From the NCBI GenBank assembly GCA_038231615.1, contig JBBRLA010000206.1, positions 1-12,422 of the forward strand: 12,422 nt of DNA. Reading direction: 5' to 3'. This document shows positions 11,254 through 12,422 of the stretch, piece after piece; positions within the stretch are counted from its first letter, which is position 1, and each line of letters begins with the position of its first letter. A model generated the notes under the pieces. The model searched no databases. It saw only the letters and a list, made by a program, of their open reading frames with translations, and was not told the DNA's origin. This DNA is from JBBRLA01 sp038231615. Lineage in GTDB: Bacteria > Myxococcota_A > Polyangia > Palsa-1104 > JAEUJZ01. Both the position numbers and the translations under genes were made by a program.

Positions 11254-12422
11254 ATGCCTTCGGGCGACGAACCCTCCCCGCGGCACTTCGCACTTCGCGA
11301 CAGTTCCGCCGGCCGCGTCGCCGCCGATCATCATTTCATCGATGAATGCACCATCGCCATTCGCGCTGGCGACGGCGGGGACGGCTGCGCATCCTTCCGC
11401 CGCGAACCCAACAACCCCCGAGGCGGCCCCTCGGGCGGCGACGGTGGCAACGGCGGGTCCGTGATCCTAGTCGCGGACCCTCAGCTTTCCACCCTGTATG
11501 ACGTCCACTACCAGCGCCAGTACACCGCCCCCAACGGGGAACGCGGCCAGGGGCGCGATCGCTACGGCCACTCCGGCGCGGACGGCATCGTGCGCGTCCC
11601 CGTCGGCACCGTGGTCCGCGACCGGGATGACGTAGACCCGGCCCATGTGCTCTGCGATCTGTCCCAGGCCGGGCAGCGGTACATCGCCGCCCGGGGCGGC
11701 ACGGGCGGCTGGGGCAACATCCACTTCGCCACCTCGACCAACCAGGCCCCCCACAGGGCGGACCCCGGCGAGCCCGGCCAGTCCTGCACCCTGCGCCTGG
11801 AACTCAAGCTGCTGGCCGACGTCGGCCTTCTGGGCTACCCCAACGTCGGCAAGTCGTCCCTGATCGCCCGCGTCTCCCGGGCCCGCCCCAAGATCGCCAA
11901 CTACCCGTTCACCACCCTTTTGCCCAACCTTGGCGTCGTCACCCTGCCTCTGGATGCCGCGCGGCACGGCCAGCGCACCGGCGGCAAGGGCCCTGGCGAT
12001 CGCTCCTTTGTCTTGGCCGACGTCCCGGGCCTCATCGAAGGCGCCCACCTGGGCCATGGCCTGGGCCATCAGTTCCTGCGCCACCTGTCGCGGGCGCCGG
12101 TGCTCATCCATCTTTTGGAGGTCCCGCTGGACCTGGGAGCTGAATCGCCCCGGGAATCTCGTCGAGACCCCCTGCGCGACTTCGACATCCTCAACGAGGA
12201 GCTGCGCCTTTACGATCCCGACCTGGCCCGGCGCCCCCAACTGGTGGCCCTGAGCAAGATGGACCTCAGCGAGACCCGGGCGCACTACCCCGCGCTTTTG
12301 GCCGCCTTCGCCGATCGGGGCATCAAACTTTACGGGATCTCCGCCGCCACCGGCGAGGGCCTCGGGGCGCTCCTGGACGAGGCGTACCGCCAAAGCCAGA
12401 AGCAAAGCCAGCCGCTCACCCC
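11254..12422 (+). CDS. obg: GTPase Obg/CgtA (3' partial)
   Basis: Obg is an essential GTPase of large-subunit assembly and stress control. The visible 389 residues contain the Gly-rich Obg domain (about 28-186, starting FIDECTIAIRAGDGGDG, with GGPSGGDGGNGGS) and the G domain. G1 is GYPNVGKSS (194-202), G2 lies in NYPFTTLLPN, G3 is DVPG (256-259), G4 is SKMD (334-337) and G5 is SAATGEG (from 363). G4 has Ser where NKxD is usual. The only standard start near is the ATG at 11254, 17 bases after rpmA; it leaves 27 extra residues before the usual Obg beginning, and no ribosome site precedes it. The C-terminal part is cut by the window edge. The rplU-rpmA-obg order is classic. Confidence 0.95.
   Translation, partial: MPSGDEPSPRHFALRDSSAGRVAADHHFIDECTIAIRAGDGGDGCASFRREPNNPRGGPSGGDGGNGGSVILVADPQLSTLYDVHYQRQYTAPNGERGQGRDRYGHSGADGIVRVPVGTVVRDRDDVDPAHVLCDLSQAGQRYIAARGGTGGWGNIHFATSTNQAPHRADPGEPGQSCTLRLELKLLADVGLLGYPNVGKSSLIARVSRARPKIANYPFTTLLPNLGVVTLPLDAARHGQRTGGKGPGDRSFVLADVPGLIEGAHLGHGLGHQFLRHLSRAPVLIHLLEVPLDLGAESPRESRRDPLRDFDILNEELRLYDPDLARRPQLVALSKMDLSETRAHYPALLAAFADRGIKLYGISAATGEGLGALLDEAYRQSQKQSQPLT

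Noticed and set aside
11467..12405. Minus-strand frame of 312 codons opposite obg
   Set aside because: The plus strand encodes all five GTPase motifs of Obg; the antisense frame is a shadow.

Overview
The window is GC-rich bacterial chromosome that reads as core genome rather than a mobile island. Gene content (DUF1844 protein, rplU-rpmA-obg, a TonB/ExbB/ExbD set, type III pantothenate kinase next to a helical-repeat protein, Uma2-type protein) fits a deltaproteobacterial or myxobacterial relative. That placement rests on remembered gene neighbourhoods, not on a search. No rRNA, tRNA, CRISPR array, transposase or integrase is visible.

Layout. Bases 1-1959 (+) hold two consecutive MacB/FtsX-type ABC permeases, the first cut by the window edge. 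Bases 2009-3147 (+) hold a promoter-led group: a small protein with an aspartate-rich tail, an Hsp20 chaperone and a DUF1844 protein. Facing them is a Uma2-family protein (3216-4154, -), divergent from a small cysteine-rich zinc-binding-type protein (4244-4450, +). From 9902 down to 4478 everything is on the minus strand. exbB-exbD-tonB comes first, then a 324-base gap with an elaborate inverted repeat, then a tightly coupled set of coaX, a helical-repeat protein, a membrane protein and a membrane-anchored TlpA-like thioredoxin. A 674-base divergent gap (9903-10576) carries a 20-21 nt tandem repeat array and a sigma-70-like promoter for rplU-rpmA-obg (+). Obg runs off the right end.

How the genes work together. 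ExbB, ExbD and TonB form the proton-motive-force-driven energiser of outer-membrane transport. CoaX starts coenzyme A synthesis; its three downstream partners overlap or abut it and suggest one transcript, but their link to CoA is unknown. L21, L27 and Obg are the usual ribosome-assembly trio.

The most interesting non-gene item is the two-part foldable region between tonB and coaX (7796-7967). A candidate promoter lies just upstream on the coaX strand, so this could be a structured 5' leader, although a dispersed palindromic repeat is the main alternative. A second theme is short in-frame DNA repeats in protein-coding sequence: the C-terminal tails of L21, ExbB and CoaX and the coiled coil of the Uma2 protein.
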